This document shows positions 1-5,589 of a stretch of 6,195 bases of DNA, one piece after another; within the stretch, counting starts at the first letter, position 1; each line of letters opens with the position of its first letter. Source of the DNA: JBCDBH01 sp039184055 (GTDB lineage Bacteria; Acidobacteriota; Thermoanaerobaculia; Multivoradales; J023). Location: positions 1-6,195 of the forward strand of contig JBCDBH010000356.1 in assembly GCA_039184055.1 (NCBI GenBank), read 5' to 3'. A program made the translations under genes and the position numbers. Under the pieces are notes generated by a model. That model was not told where the DNA came from, made no database searches, and saw only the letters and a program-made list of their open reading frames with translations.

Positions 1-565
1 CATCCTCACTGTTTTGCAGGACATCCTGACTCCAACGATCGACCTCGGCCCGTACCTCTTCGAGCCCAAACCCGTAGCGCACCGCCCAATCACGCAACGC
101 ACGGGTGAAGTCCGGTCCTGAGGTCTCGTTCGGATCGCGAGTCTCGGCACGTTGGCGAGCCATCTCATCCGCCAAGTCGAGCACCAATTGCTCTAAGCCT
201 TCATCACTCAAGAACCGTCTCGAACCTTTGACGACGAGCTCGATATCGATGATCTGCCGAGTCGGATCGCTCGGGATAAGAATCTTGCCGCCGAAAGGCC
301 GAAAGATCACCCGTTCTTCCGTGGCGACAAAGAGGGTGATCTCCTGCCCTGGACGAAAAACCTCAGGCAAGTGAACGATAAAGAAACCCGTATCGTCTGC
401 CACCGTCGTAGCCCGGGTCTCCTCGACCCGCACCTCCGCACCTGCGGCGAAGTGTCGACTGTCGTTTTCATCGAGCCAATAGACTTGACCCCTCACCTCC
501 ACGGCAGCGGCTTGAGTTGCCATCAGCAAGGCAATAGCTAGAACGCAAGCTCGAACCATAAACAT
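1..565 (-). CDS. Exported carboxypeptidase-regulatory-like domain protein, paralogue of the 680-2332 product (partial, C-terminus beyond the window)
   Basis: I translated this minus-strand frame by hand: 188 full codons from the ATG at 565 to the left edge, with no stop, so the 3' part is missing. Residues 1-21 form a signal peptide (Arg5, hydrophobic stretch, then Ala-Ala-Ala). Residues 22-80 read as a small beta-sandwich of the carboxypeptidase regulatory-like or CNA_B type, with an EVRGQV strand and a VADDTGFF turn. Residues 110-188 are mostly helical. The protein aligns along its whole visible length with the neighbouring 550-aa product: VRVEETRAT (45-53), FRPG (70-73), RFLSDEG (117-123), RYG (163-165) and DRWS (176-179). 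By analogy the missing part should be TPR-like. AGGAG lies at 571-575, five bases before the ATG; an in-frame ATG at 559 is a second choice. The gene is 114 bp downstream of its paralogue in the same direction, so co-transcription is possible. Function unknown; a scaffold or protein-binding role in the periplasm is only inference. Confidence 0.85.
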   Translation of the reverse strand, partial: MFMVRACVLAIALLMATQAAAVEVRGQVYWLDENDSRHFAAGAEVRVEETRATTVADDTGFFIVHLPEVFRPGQEITLFVATEERVIFRPFGGKILIPSDPTRQIIDIELVVKGSRRFLSDEGLEQLVLDLADEMARQRAETRDPNETSGPDFTRALRDWAVRYGFGLEEVRAEVDRWSQDVLQNSED

Positions 566-679
566 AGATGCTCCTGATCATCGATCTGGTTCAGACTCTA
601 CATCTCCCAAATCTCCAAGCCATATGACACGTCGCGATTCGACTTTCTGCTTCACATCACGTAACTGAATCGATCGTTG

Positions 680-2332
680 CTATCTGCTCGAGAGTTGACC
701 CTGAACGCCCCGCAACCCCTCGACCAACCCATCACGATCCGGTGCCTCGAGGGTCACGAAGAGAGCCCTCATCACGTCTCGATACGGCAGATCCGCATTC
801 GTCTCGACAAAGTTCCGCGTACCCACATACCCCCAGCCCGGTTCGAAATCGACGGGTAGTGCTTCGATATAGATCGCAAGACCCGCCAAAACCGCCTCGG
901 CCTCGTCTTTTCGATCGAGGGCGAGGAGCGAGGCGGCACGATAGCCACGGAGCATGACGGCGAAGACGGGGTTGTCGTCGGCGAGGGCGGCGAGGGGTTC
1001 GGCGATTTCGAGGGCGGCGGCGAAGCGTCGGTTGGCGAAGGAGATCTCGAGGACGTGGAGGACGATGCGGACGTGGGCGTTTTCTTGGTTGGCCCAGGTG
1101 GTGACGACTTCGAGGGCGCGGGGGTAGTCGAAGAGGGTGTCGTGGAGCAGGACGACGAGCTGGCGGGAGACTTCTTGGTTACCCGGGTCGACTTCGAGCA
1201 TGCCTTCGAGCACGTCGGCGACGTCTCGAGAACGTCCGAGCCCTTCGAGCACGCGGGCTTCGTTTTGGCGGATGGTGAGCCATCGGCCGGTCATGGCGTC
1301 CGCGGTGAAGACTTGGCGTGACGCGGCGAAGGCTTCGAGGGACTGGTCGAGAAGCTGGATGCGAGTATCGCCGGAGCTTCGTACGCCTTGCTCGGCGAGG
1401 ATCATGCCTAGGCGATTTTGAGTGGTGGCCCGCGCGTCTGGAAAGGCATCGCGAGTTTGCACTTCGAGGGCGGAGCGATAGGCGGAGATGGATTCTTCGA
1501 GAAGCGCGCTGGCTTTGTCGGGCGTGACGCGGATGCCCAGGCTGCCGAGCGCGGCACCGAGCCGACTTTGGCTCCGCGCCCACTGATAGGGGTTGTCGGT
1601 ACGTGACACCTGCTGCACAAACTGGCGAGCGATTCGTACGGCGCGTTCATGATCCTGCATCAGGCTCGCCACGAGATATTCGAGCTCTTGGGCACGGCGT
1701 CGATCGTCCGTAGCCGCCGTTTCCTGAGCAGCGGCAAAGGCATCGGCCGCCGTCGCAAGATCACCCAGCGCGAAGCTCGCCAAGCCACGATGAAGCGGAT
1801 CGGTGCTTGTGCGTGTTTCGCGACTCCATCGATCGAACGCCGGCTGGAACTCGTCGAAGCGCAATCCGTAACGCGCCATCCACGCACGCAGGTCGAAGCT
1901 GTAGGTTTCCTCGGCTTCGAGACTCTGATCAGCGACGCGAGCCATGGCGTCCATCATGCCGAACACGATGCCGACGATTCCTTCGTCGGTGAGGAATCGG
2001 TCCGAGCCTTTGCGTACCAGCTCGATCTCGACGAGGGCCTCGGGATCTTTCGGTATGCGTACCCGTCCCGCCATGCTCACGAGGTCGTCGGTACCGGCGA
2101 AGAGGGTGATGACGTCGCCGGGTCGAAAGGCGGTCGGCAGGTCGATCACAAAGTGCCCCGATGCATCGGCGACGGCTGTGGCGCGCGTTTCTTCGACACG
2201 AACGTTGGCTGCCGCCACGGGCACCTGCTTTCCGTTCTCATCGACCGTGTGGACCTGCCCACGAAGCTCGAGCGCTGTACCCGACGCCGCGACAACGAGC
2301 CAAACGAATATCGAGACAAGAGCTTTGTTCAT
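680..2332 (-). CDS. Exported carboxypeptidase-regulatory-like and TPR-repeat protein, 550 aa
   Basis: Residues 1-20 are a signal peptide ending near SGTA. Residues 21-105 look like a carboxypeptidase regulatory-like (transthyretin-type) beta domain: a GQV strand, VRVEETRAT, an ASGHFVIDLP turn and FRPGDVITLF. Residues 112-175 carry motifs shared with the downstream paralogue (RFLTDEG, RYG, DRWS). From about 180 to 530 the protein is alpha-helical and TPR-like. The clearest units start at 247, 298 and 348, with W251/R301/W351 and RLG at 257 and 307, a spacing of about 50. They resemble the long TPR variant in which P-x-x-W-A-x-x-Q-x-x-L-G precedes an AYRSALEV-type helix. No catalytic motif is visible. 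TPR arrays usually bind proteins, so a periplasmic scaffold is the modest inference. AAGG at 2339-2342 stands six bases before the ATG, and TAG ends the frame at 680-682. The gene is divergent from the hydrolase at 2435. Family name and partner are not recognised. Confidence 0.85.
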   Translation of the reverse strand: MNKALVSIFVWLVVAASGTALELRGQVHTVDENGKQVPVAAANVRVEETRATAVADASGHFVIDLPTAFRPGDVITLFAGTDDLVSMAGRVRIPKDPEALVEIELVRKGSDRFLTDEGIVGIVFGMMDAMARVADQSLEAEETYSFDLRAWMARYGLRFDEFQPAFDRWSRETRTSTDPLHRGLASFALGDLATAADAFAAAQETAATDDRRRAQELEYLVASLMQDHERAVRIARQFVQQVSRTDNPYQWARSQSRLGAALGSLGIRVTPDKASALLEESISAYRSALEVQTRDAFPDARATTQNRLGMILAEQGVRSSGDTRIQLLDQSLEAFAASRQVFTADAMTGRWLTIRQNEARVLEGLGRSRDVADVLEGMLEVDPGNQEVSRQLVVLLHDTLFDYPRALEVVTTWANQENAHVRIVLHVLEISFANRRFAAALEIAEPLAALADDNPVFAVMLRGYRAASLLALDRKDEAEAVLAGLAIYIEALPVDFEPGWGYVGTRNFVETNADLPYRDVMRALFVTLEAPDRDGLVEGLRGVQGQLSSR

Positions 2333-2355
2333 GAGTAACCTTGACCCTCATGCAG

Positions 2356-2383
2356 TTGACGACAAGCGGCGCGATTCTACTCG
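2356..2383 (+). promoter_or_regulatory. Weak candidate promoter for the MBL-fold hydrolase
   Basis: TTGACG at 2356-2361 is a good -35 hexamer. Sixteen bases later TACTCG (2378-2383) is a poor -10. The pair sits about 50 bases upstream of the ATG at 2435, inside the 102-bp divergent region, and overlaps the candidate -10 of the opposite gene, so the two transcription units might compete for polymerase. Prediction by eye only. Confidence 0.25.
2374..2379 (-). promoter_or_regulatory. Possible -10 element (TAGAAT) for the TPR gene
   Basis: On the minus strand TAGAAT lies within GAGTAGAATCGCG, about 42 bases before the ATG at 2332, and differs from the sigma-70 -10 consensus at one position. I find no good -35 hexamer 16-18 bases upstream, so the promoter would be activator-dependent or the match fortuitous. 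AGTAGAA recurs upstream of the fulvocin-like gene (6162-6168). Confidence 0.3.
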
Positions 2384-2424
2384 GGCCGTTGGTCCATGAT
2401 CCCGGCTCCAACCAGATTCACAAC

Positions 2425-2428
2425 AGGA
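2425..2428 (+). promoter_or_regulatory. Ribosome binding site that fixes the hydrolase start at 2435
   Basis: AGGA ends six bases before the ATG at 2435. The frame is open further upstream to an ATG at 2396, but that codon has no ribosome binding site, and the 13 extra residues do not fit the usual N-terminus of the family, which begins directly with a beta strand of the type found at MKLHQLRNAT. Confidence 0.7.
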
Positions 2429-2434
2429 CGCATC

Positions 2435-3226
2435 ATGAAACTTCATCAGCTCCGCAACGCGACGATGATCATCGAATCGGGCGACCATCACATCCTGGTC
2501 GACCCGATGCTCGGTGTACGCAAATCGATGGGCTCCTATACGAGCAAACGCCATCCACCGAAACGCAATCCGCTGGTTTCCTTGCCCGCTAACGCCGACG
2601 CCCTGCTCGAAAAGGTGACCCACGGTCTGATCACTCATAGTCAGAAATGGGGCATCGAATCACTACGTCACGGCGATCATCTCGACGGTCCGGGCGAGGC
2701 GTTCTTGCGGGAGCGGAAGACGCCTGTCATCACCGGCGCCAAGGACGCGCCTCATCTCCGTAAGAAAATGGGTATCAACGTCGTCGACGCGCTCCTGCCG
2801 TGGACACCCCGCCCCTTTCTCGGTGGCCAGATCACCGCCGTGCCCGCCACCCACGGTCGAGGCTGGGTGCGTCATCTCATGGCCAACGGGGTCGGCTTCC
2901 ATATCGAGCTGCCCGACGAGCCGTCGCTCTACATCAGCGGGGACACCGTCTTCTCCACCGACGTCCAACGCGCCTTCACCGAGCTTCGCCCCGACTTCGC
3001 GGTGATGGCGGCGGGTAGCGCCTCGCTCGACTTCGGCGGCCCGATCCTCATGCCCATGGACGAGCTCGTCGCCTTCACCCGCGCCGCGCCCGGCCAGGTG
3101 ATCGCCAACCACCTCGAAGCGCTCAACCACTGCCCGACCACCCGTGCGGGTCTGCGGGAGGAGCTCGAGAAACATGGATTGTCGGCGTTGATTCCGGAGG
3201 ATGGGGAGACGTTGGAGTTCAATTGA
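2435..3226 (+). CDS. MBL-fold metallo-hydrolase (UlaG-like / beta-lactamase superfamily), 263 aa
   Basis: A cytosolic metallo-beta-lactamase-fold hydrolase, with no signal peptide. From this start, residues 1-27 give the first strands, ending in the typical LVDPMLG. The metal-binding loop reads THSQ (67-70), then after a longer loop HGDHLD (79-84), supplying the H-x-D-H core (H79, D81, H82). Further ligand candidates are H140 (PATHGRG), D170 (YISGDT) and H226 (ANHLEALNHC), so the set for a dinuclear zinc or manganese site looks complete. The C-terminus (PEDGETLEF) is also typical of the group. The length matches that of single-domain UlaG-like proteins. I recall relatives with a much shorter stretch between TH and HxDH (of the type ITHCQRGHFDHLD), so this protein seems to carry about six extra residues there. 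The substrate cannot be told from sequence. The gene is followed after 66 bp by the VWA gene, which has its own candidate control site. Confidence 0.9.
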   Translation: MKLHQLRNATMIIESGDHHILVDPMLGVRKSMGSYTSKRHPPKRNPLVSLPANADALLEKVTHGLITHSQKWGIESLRHGDHLDGPGEAFLRERKTPVITGAKDAPHLRKKMGINVVDALLPWTPRPFLGGQITAVPATHGRGWVRHLMANGVGFHIELPDEPSLYISGDTVFSTDVQRAFTELRPDFAVMAAGSASLDFGGPILMPMDELVAFTRAAPGQVIANHLEALNHCPTTRAGLREELEKHGLSALIPEDGETLEFN

Positions 3227-3234
3227 GCGTCTAA

Positions 3235-3250
3235 TGTGATCGAGCTCACA
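3235..3250. promoter_or_regulatory. Perfect CRP/FNR-family-type palindrome (TGTGA-N6-TCACA)
   Basis: TGTGATCGAGCTCACA is an exact match to the ten conserved bases of the CRP consensus (also used by Vfr and by GlxR-type regulators), flanked by AA on the left as in the E. coli consensus. Its centre (3242.5) is about 50 bases upstream of the VWA start codon and nine bases after the hydrolase stop. It is therefore well placed to regulate the VWA gene as a separate transcription unit. Whether it activates or represses depends on the true transcription start. Position and match are seen; function is inferred. Confidence 0.6.
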
Positions 3251-3259
3251 CGAAACAGG

Positions 3260-3265
3260 TACACT
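3260..3265 (+). promoter_or_regulatory. Candidate -10 element (TACACT) for the VWA gene
   Basis: TACACT matches four of six sigma-70 -10 positions and stands 27 bases before the ATG. No good -35 lies 17 bases upstream; that place is occupied by the CRP-like palindrome. If this -10 is used, the palindrome centre would be near -30, overlapping the -35 region, which would favour repression. A class II activator at -41.5 would need a start about 12 bases further downstream. Confidence 0.3.
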
Positions 3266-3281
3266 CGCTCGGAACATCCTC

Positions 3282-3286
3282 AGGAG
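3282..3286 (+). promoter_or_regulatory. Ribosome binding site that fixes the VWA gene start at 3293
   Basis: AGGAG ends six bases before the ATG at 3293. The reading frame is open upstream to a GTG at 3236, but that codon lies inside the CRP-like palindrome and would put 19 charged residues ahead of an otherwise textbook signal peptide. Confidence 0.8.
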
Positions 3287-3292
3287 ACCGTC

Positions 3293-4711
3293 ATGTTTCG
3301 ACTGCTCGTCACGCTGTCGCTCGCGTTGCTTTTGCTTCCCGTTCCTTCCGCCGCCGCTTCGGATCTGCTTCTCGTGCTCGACGCATCAGGGTCGATGTGG
3401 GGTCAGATCGAGGGCAAGAACAAGATCGTGATCGCCCGTGAGGTGATCAAGGAGCTCTCCGGTGGGCTGGCCGATGACGCGGAGGTCGGGCTGATCGCAT
3501 ACGGGCATCGTCGTGAGGGCGATTGTGAGGATGTCGAGACCGTGATGCCGATCGCGACGCTCGATCGCGCGGCCCTCGGCTCGACGGTCGACGGGCTCAA
3601 TCCGAAAGGCAAGACGCCGATTACCCGTTCGCTCGAACAGGCCTTCGAGGTCGCGAAGGCGCGCACCACGCCGACGACGGTGATTTTGGTGAGTGACGGT
3701 CTCGAAACTTGCGGTGGCGATCCGTGCGCGGCGGTGCGGGCCGCCAAGGAAGCCGGCGTCGATTTCCTCATGCACGTCATTGGCTTCGACGTCGGCAAGG
3801 AGAATGTCGCCCAGCTCGAATGCGCGGCCCAGGCGGGTGGCGGTCTCTATCGCAGCGCCGACAATGCCGCCGAGCTGTCGGGCGCGCTCGAACAGGCGGT
3901 GGCGATGCCGGCCGACGACCCGCCGGGGATGCTGTCGGTCAAGGTGATCGCCGACGGTGAGCTACAAGACGCCACCGTGCGCGTACGGCAAGCCGCCGAC
4001 GACATCGAGGTCGCGTCGAGCCGGACCTACACCGCCGACGACACCAACCCTCGTGTGCTGCCGCTCAGCGACGGCACCTACCACGTGCTGGTCCGAGCCG
4101 TGGGTGTGCGCGGCGAGGTGCAACGGGAATTCAAAGACGTCGTCATTGCCGGCGAGCCCAAGGAAATTCTCGTCGACTTCAGCACCGGTGAGCTGGTGAT
4201 CGGCGCCAATCGCAACGACGCCCTGGGCGACGCGACGGTGCGGGTCTACTACGCCGGCACCAACACCGAAGCGGCCGCGAACCGCACCTACACAAGCGCC
4301 TCATCCAACCCCAAGACCATCCGTTTGACCGCCGGTACCTACGACATCGTCATCAAATCTGTCGAAATCGGTGGCCGACCCACGCGTCGGATCGAAGGCG
4401 TGGTTGTCGATCCGGGTGGCCGAGTGGAGAACATCGTCAGCTTCGAAAGCGGAACGCTCACCATCGGCGCGGTCCAGGGCGACGAGCGAGTCGATGCCGT
4501 AGTGCGAATCGTCGACGCCGAAGGCAACCAGGTCGGCCAGAGCCGTACCTACACCGGTGAAAAAACCAACCCCAAGACCTTCACCGTCGAGCCCGGCACC
4601 TACACCGTACGCGTCAAAGGCCTGGGTGGCATCGGCGAACGCGAGATTCAGATGACCGTGGAAAGAGGTGGCTCAGTTGAGCAGACGGTAGATTTCGCGG
4701 GTGGTTCCTGA
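3293..4711 (+). CDS. Exported von Willebrand factor A domain protein with three 87-residue repeats, 472 aa
   Basis: Residues 1-22 are a signal peptide (MFRLL, hydrophobic core, PSAAA). Residues 24-205 form a VWA domain with an intact metal-ion-dependent adhesion site: D-x-S-x-S at D30/S32/S34, T108 in GKTPIT and D135 in LVSDGLE. C78, C140, C145 and C176 may form disulfides after export. The rest is three copies of a beta-rich module at about 212-297, 299-385 and 387-470. Each has a leading strand (xLxxGA or MLSVKV), DATVRV or DAVVRI, RTYT (R244, R331, R418), NP and GTY (G261, G348, G435). Both motif sets repeat at exactly 87 residues. The modules resemble small beta-sandwich or PEGA-like adhesive domains, but I cannot name the family. 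The whole resembles secreted VWA proteins often annotated as Ca-activated chloride channel-like, a label that says little about function. Metal-dependent protein binding at the cell surface or in the periplasm is the likely role. The gene ends 34 bp from the convergent vapC stop. Confidence 0.9.
   Translation: MFRLLVTLSLALLLLPVPSAAASDLLLVLDASGSMWGQIEGKNKIVIAREVIKELSGGLADDAEVGLIAYGHRREGDCEDVETVMPIATLDRAALGSTVDGLNPKGKTPITRSLEQAFEVAKARTTPTTVILVSDGLETCGGDPCAAVRAAKEAGVDFLMHVIGFDVGKENVAQLECAAQAGGGLYRSADNAAELSGALEQAVAMPADDPPGMLSVKVIADGELQDATVRVRQAADDIEVASSRTYTADDTNPRVLPLSDGTYHVLVRAVGVRGEVQREFKDVVIAGEPKEILVDFSTGELVIGANRNDALGDATVRVYYAGTNTEAAANRTYTSASSNPKTIRLTAGTYDIVIKSVEIGGRPTRRIEGVVVDPGGRVENIVSFESGTLTIGAVQGDERVDAVVRIVDAEGNQVGQSRTYTGEKTNPKTFTVEPGTYTVRVKGLGGIGEREIQMTVERGGSVEQTVDFAGGS
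3926..4702 (+). repeat. Three tandem protein-level repeats in the VWA gene (261-bp period)
   Basis: The C-terminal half of the VWA protein consists of three diverged modules whose RTYT and GTY motifs recur exactly every 87 codons (261 bases). Copies 2 and 3 share NPKT after RTYT, while copy 1 has NPRV. DNA identity is modest, so this is an old internal duplication kept in register, not a recent slippage repeat. Confidence 0.8.
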
Positions 4712-4741
4712 GCCGTAGAGCAGCTTACGGCAGACAGCCGT
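4712..4741. terminator. Possible weak hairpin between convergent VWA and vapC genes
   Basis: GCCGTA (4712-4717) can pair with TACGGC (4726-4731) across an eight-base loop. ACGGC (4727-4731) can instead pair with GCCGT (4737-4741). The hairpins share one arm and are mutually exclusive. Neither is followed by a T run on either strand, so intrinsic termination would be poor. This is the only candidate in the 34-bp convergent gap. Confidence 0.25.
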
Positions 4742-4745
4742 TCGA

Positions 4746-5153
4746 CTAGGACACGTCCCGAGCCTCGTACGCTGGGGCAATATCAGTTTGGGAGAAGTCG
4801 TTGCCCTTGAAAAGCAGGGTCTGGCCCATGGTTTTCGCGAGCGCATAAGCAAAGCAATCACCATAGTTCAGACCGGCTCGGTGATGGCTTTTGCCGTAGC
4901 GGAAATAGGCGTTTCGTGCTGCTTGGGCTTGGCGTGGGGTTACCGCGACGACGAGGATCGCTGCCTCGTCGAGGAATCGGTCCAGCTCCTCAATACCCTG
5001 GTCTCCAAAACGAGACCCGATCACGATCGAAGTTTCGACGACATTCGCCGCCGACAACAAACGCACAGGCGCGGCGGCAATCAGACGATTGAATGCTTCT
5101 TGTTCGGGTTCATTCTGGAAGATCGCCAACAGAGCCGAGGTGTCGATGACCAT
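4746..5153 (-). CDS. vapC: VapC-family PIN-domain ribonuclease toxin, 135 aa
   Basis: Toxin of a type II toxin-antitoxin system. VapC proteins are Mg-dependent RNases that commonly cut tRNA or the 23S sarcin-ricin loop; the target here is unknown. All four acidic residues of the PIN active site are present: D4 in MVIDTSALLA, E40 in NVVETSIV, D99 in LNYGDCFAYA and D119 in LFKGNDF. The 135-residue length, LLFKGNDFSQTDI and AGLNYGDCFAYALAK are typical of the subgroup partnered by Rv0623/PSK-type antitoxins. The ATG at 5153 shares its A with the TGA of vapB (TGATG), indicating translational coupling. The frame is intact and no active-site residue is lost, so the toxin is probably functional. Confidence 0.93.
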   Translation of the reverse strand: MVIDTSALLAIFQNEPEQEAFNRLIAAAPVRLLSAANVVETSIVIGSRFGDQGIEELDRFLDEAAILVVAVTPRQAQAARNAYFRYGKSHHRAGLNYGDCFAYALAKTMGQTLLFKGNDFSQTDIAPAYEARDVS

Positions 5154-5416
5154 CAGCGCGGTAGGCCGCGCTCGTCGTAGCCGAGTATGTCGTCGGCGGC
5201 GCGATCGTCCACGACAGGGAGCCGAGAAAAGCGACGTGCGATCTCATCGAGTCGTGCCGACGTCGTTTTGACCCGCCTCGTTCCCGTTTTTTGTTGAAAC
5301 CGTTCGAGCCGATCGAGCAAGGCCTGCCGAACCACTTCGGTGGGGCTCGTACCCGTCAGATCCGCCAGGGTCTTGGCAAGAGCTTCGGCTTCTTGATCGA
5401 TGATCGTCAGCGCCAT
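5153..5416 (-). CDS. vapB: VapB-family antitoxin (Rv0623/PSK-type), 87 aa
   Basis: Antitoxin that binds VapC and, with it, represses its own promoter. The N-terminal half (residues 1-40: MALTIIDQEAEALAKTLADL, then TGTSPTEVVRQALLDRL) is the usual strand plus two helices of the PSK_trans_fac (Rv0623-like) family and should dimerise and bind DNA. The C-terminal half carries the conserved toxin-clasping segment RLPVVDDRAADDILGYDERG. GGAAGG (5423-5428) ends six bases before the ATG at 5416. The gene overlaps vapC by one base. The upstream region holds an inverted repeat and a direct repeat that could be its operator. Confidence 0.92.
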   Translation of the reverse strand: MALTIIDQEAEALAKTLADLTGTSPTEVVRQALLDRLERFQQKTGTRRVKTTSARLDEIARRFSRLPVVDDRAADDILGYDERGLPR

Positions 5417-5439
5417 GACTCACCTTCCGTTGCAGTCGT

Positions 5440-5477
5440 ATCGATCACTTACGTTGTCGATCCCATGGATCGATCAC
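5440..5477. promoter_or_regulatory. Candidate VapBC operator: inverted repeat plus two direct repeats
   Basis: TCGATCC (5457-5463) and GGATCGA (5467-5473) form a perfect 7-bp inverted repeat around CAT. The nine-base sequence ATCGATCAC occurs twice on the plus strand, at 5440-5448 and 5469-5477, 29 bases apart. These lie 24-61 bases upstream of the vapB start codon, where VapBC complexes normally bind to repress transcription. The repeats are seen directly; operator function is inferred. Confidence 0.5.
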
Positions 5478-5489
5478 GTGAACCTCGAA

Positions 5490-5495
5490 ATTTTA
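5490..5495 (-). promoter_or_regulatory. Candidate -10 element (TAAAAT) for vapBC
   Basis: On the minus strand TAAAAT, in an AT-rich patch (GATAAAATTT) that stands out from the surrounding high-GC DNA, matches the -10 consensus at five of six positions, 74 bases before vapB. A TGGGTT about 18 bases upstream is only a weak -35. Transcription would start near 5483, placing the inverted repeat just downstream of the start. Confidence 0.4.
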
Positions 5496-5522
5496 TCATC
5501 GTAGAGACGACCCAACCCACTC

Positions 5523-5560
5523 AAACAAGAAACGCCGGTCGCACACTCGCGACCGGCGTT
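5523..5560 (-). terminator. Rho-independent terminator of the fulvocin-like gene
   Basis: A perfect 12-bp inverted repeat, AACGCCGGTCGC (5531-5542) and GCGACCGGCGTT (5549-5560), encloses a six-base loop. On the minus strand the stem is followed by TCTTGTTTGA, moderately rich in T. It begins 29 bases past the stop codon of the gene at 5590-6102, in the right orientation to end its transcript before vapBC. Confidence 0.85.
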
Positions 5561-5589
5561 CCGCATTCCCTCGAGACCCTAGCTCGATC

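Noticed and set aside
566..679. GATCGAT copies near both ends of the gap between the TPR paralogues, as a possible regulatory repeat or promoter
   Set aside because: GATC/ATCGAT words recur throughout the window, including inside genes, and I see no -35/-10 pair or hairpin in this gap. It is more likely an oligonucleotide bias of the genome.
1649..2338. A 229-codon plus-strand open frame opposite the TPR gene
   Set aside because: It is antisense to a well-supported gene with a signal peptide and a paralogue. Its product has no recognisable domain, and such frames are common opposite high-GC genes.
2663..3277. A 204-codon minus-strand open frame opposite the MBL-fold gene
   Set aside because: The plus strand carries the full set of metal-ligand motifs. 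The antisense product is low-complexity in Gly, Arg, Glu and Val and has no plausible start context.
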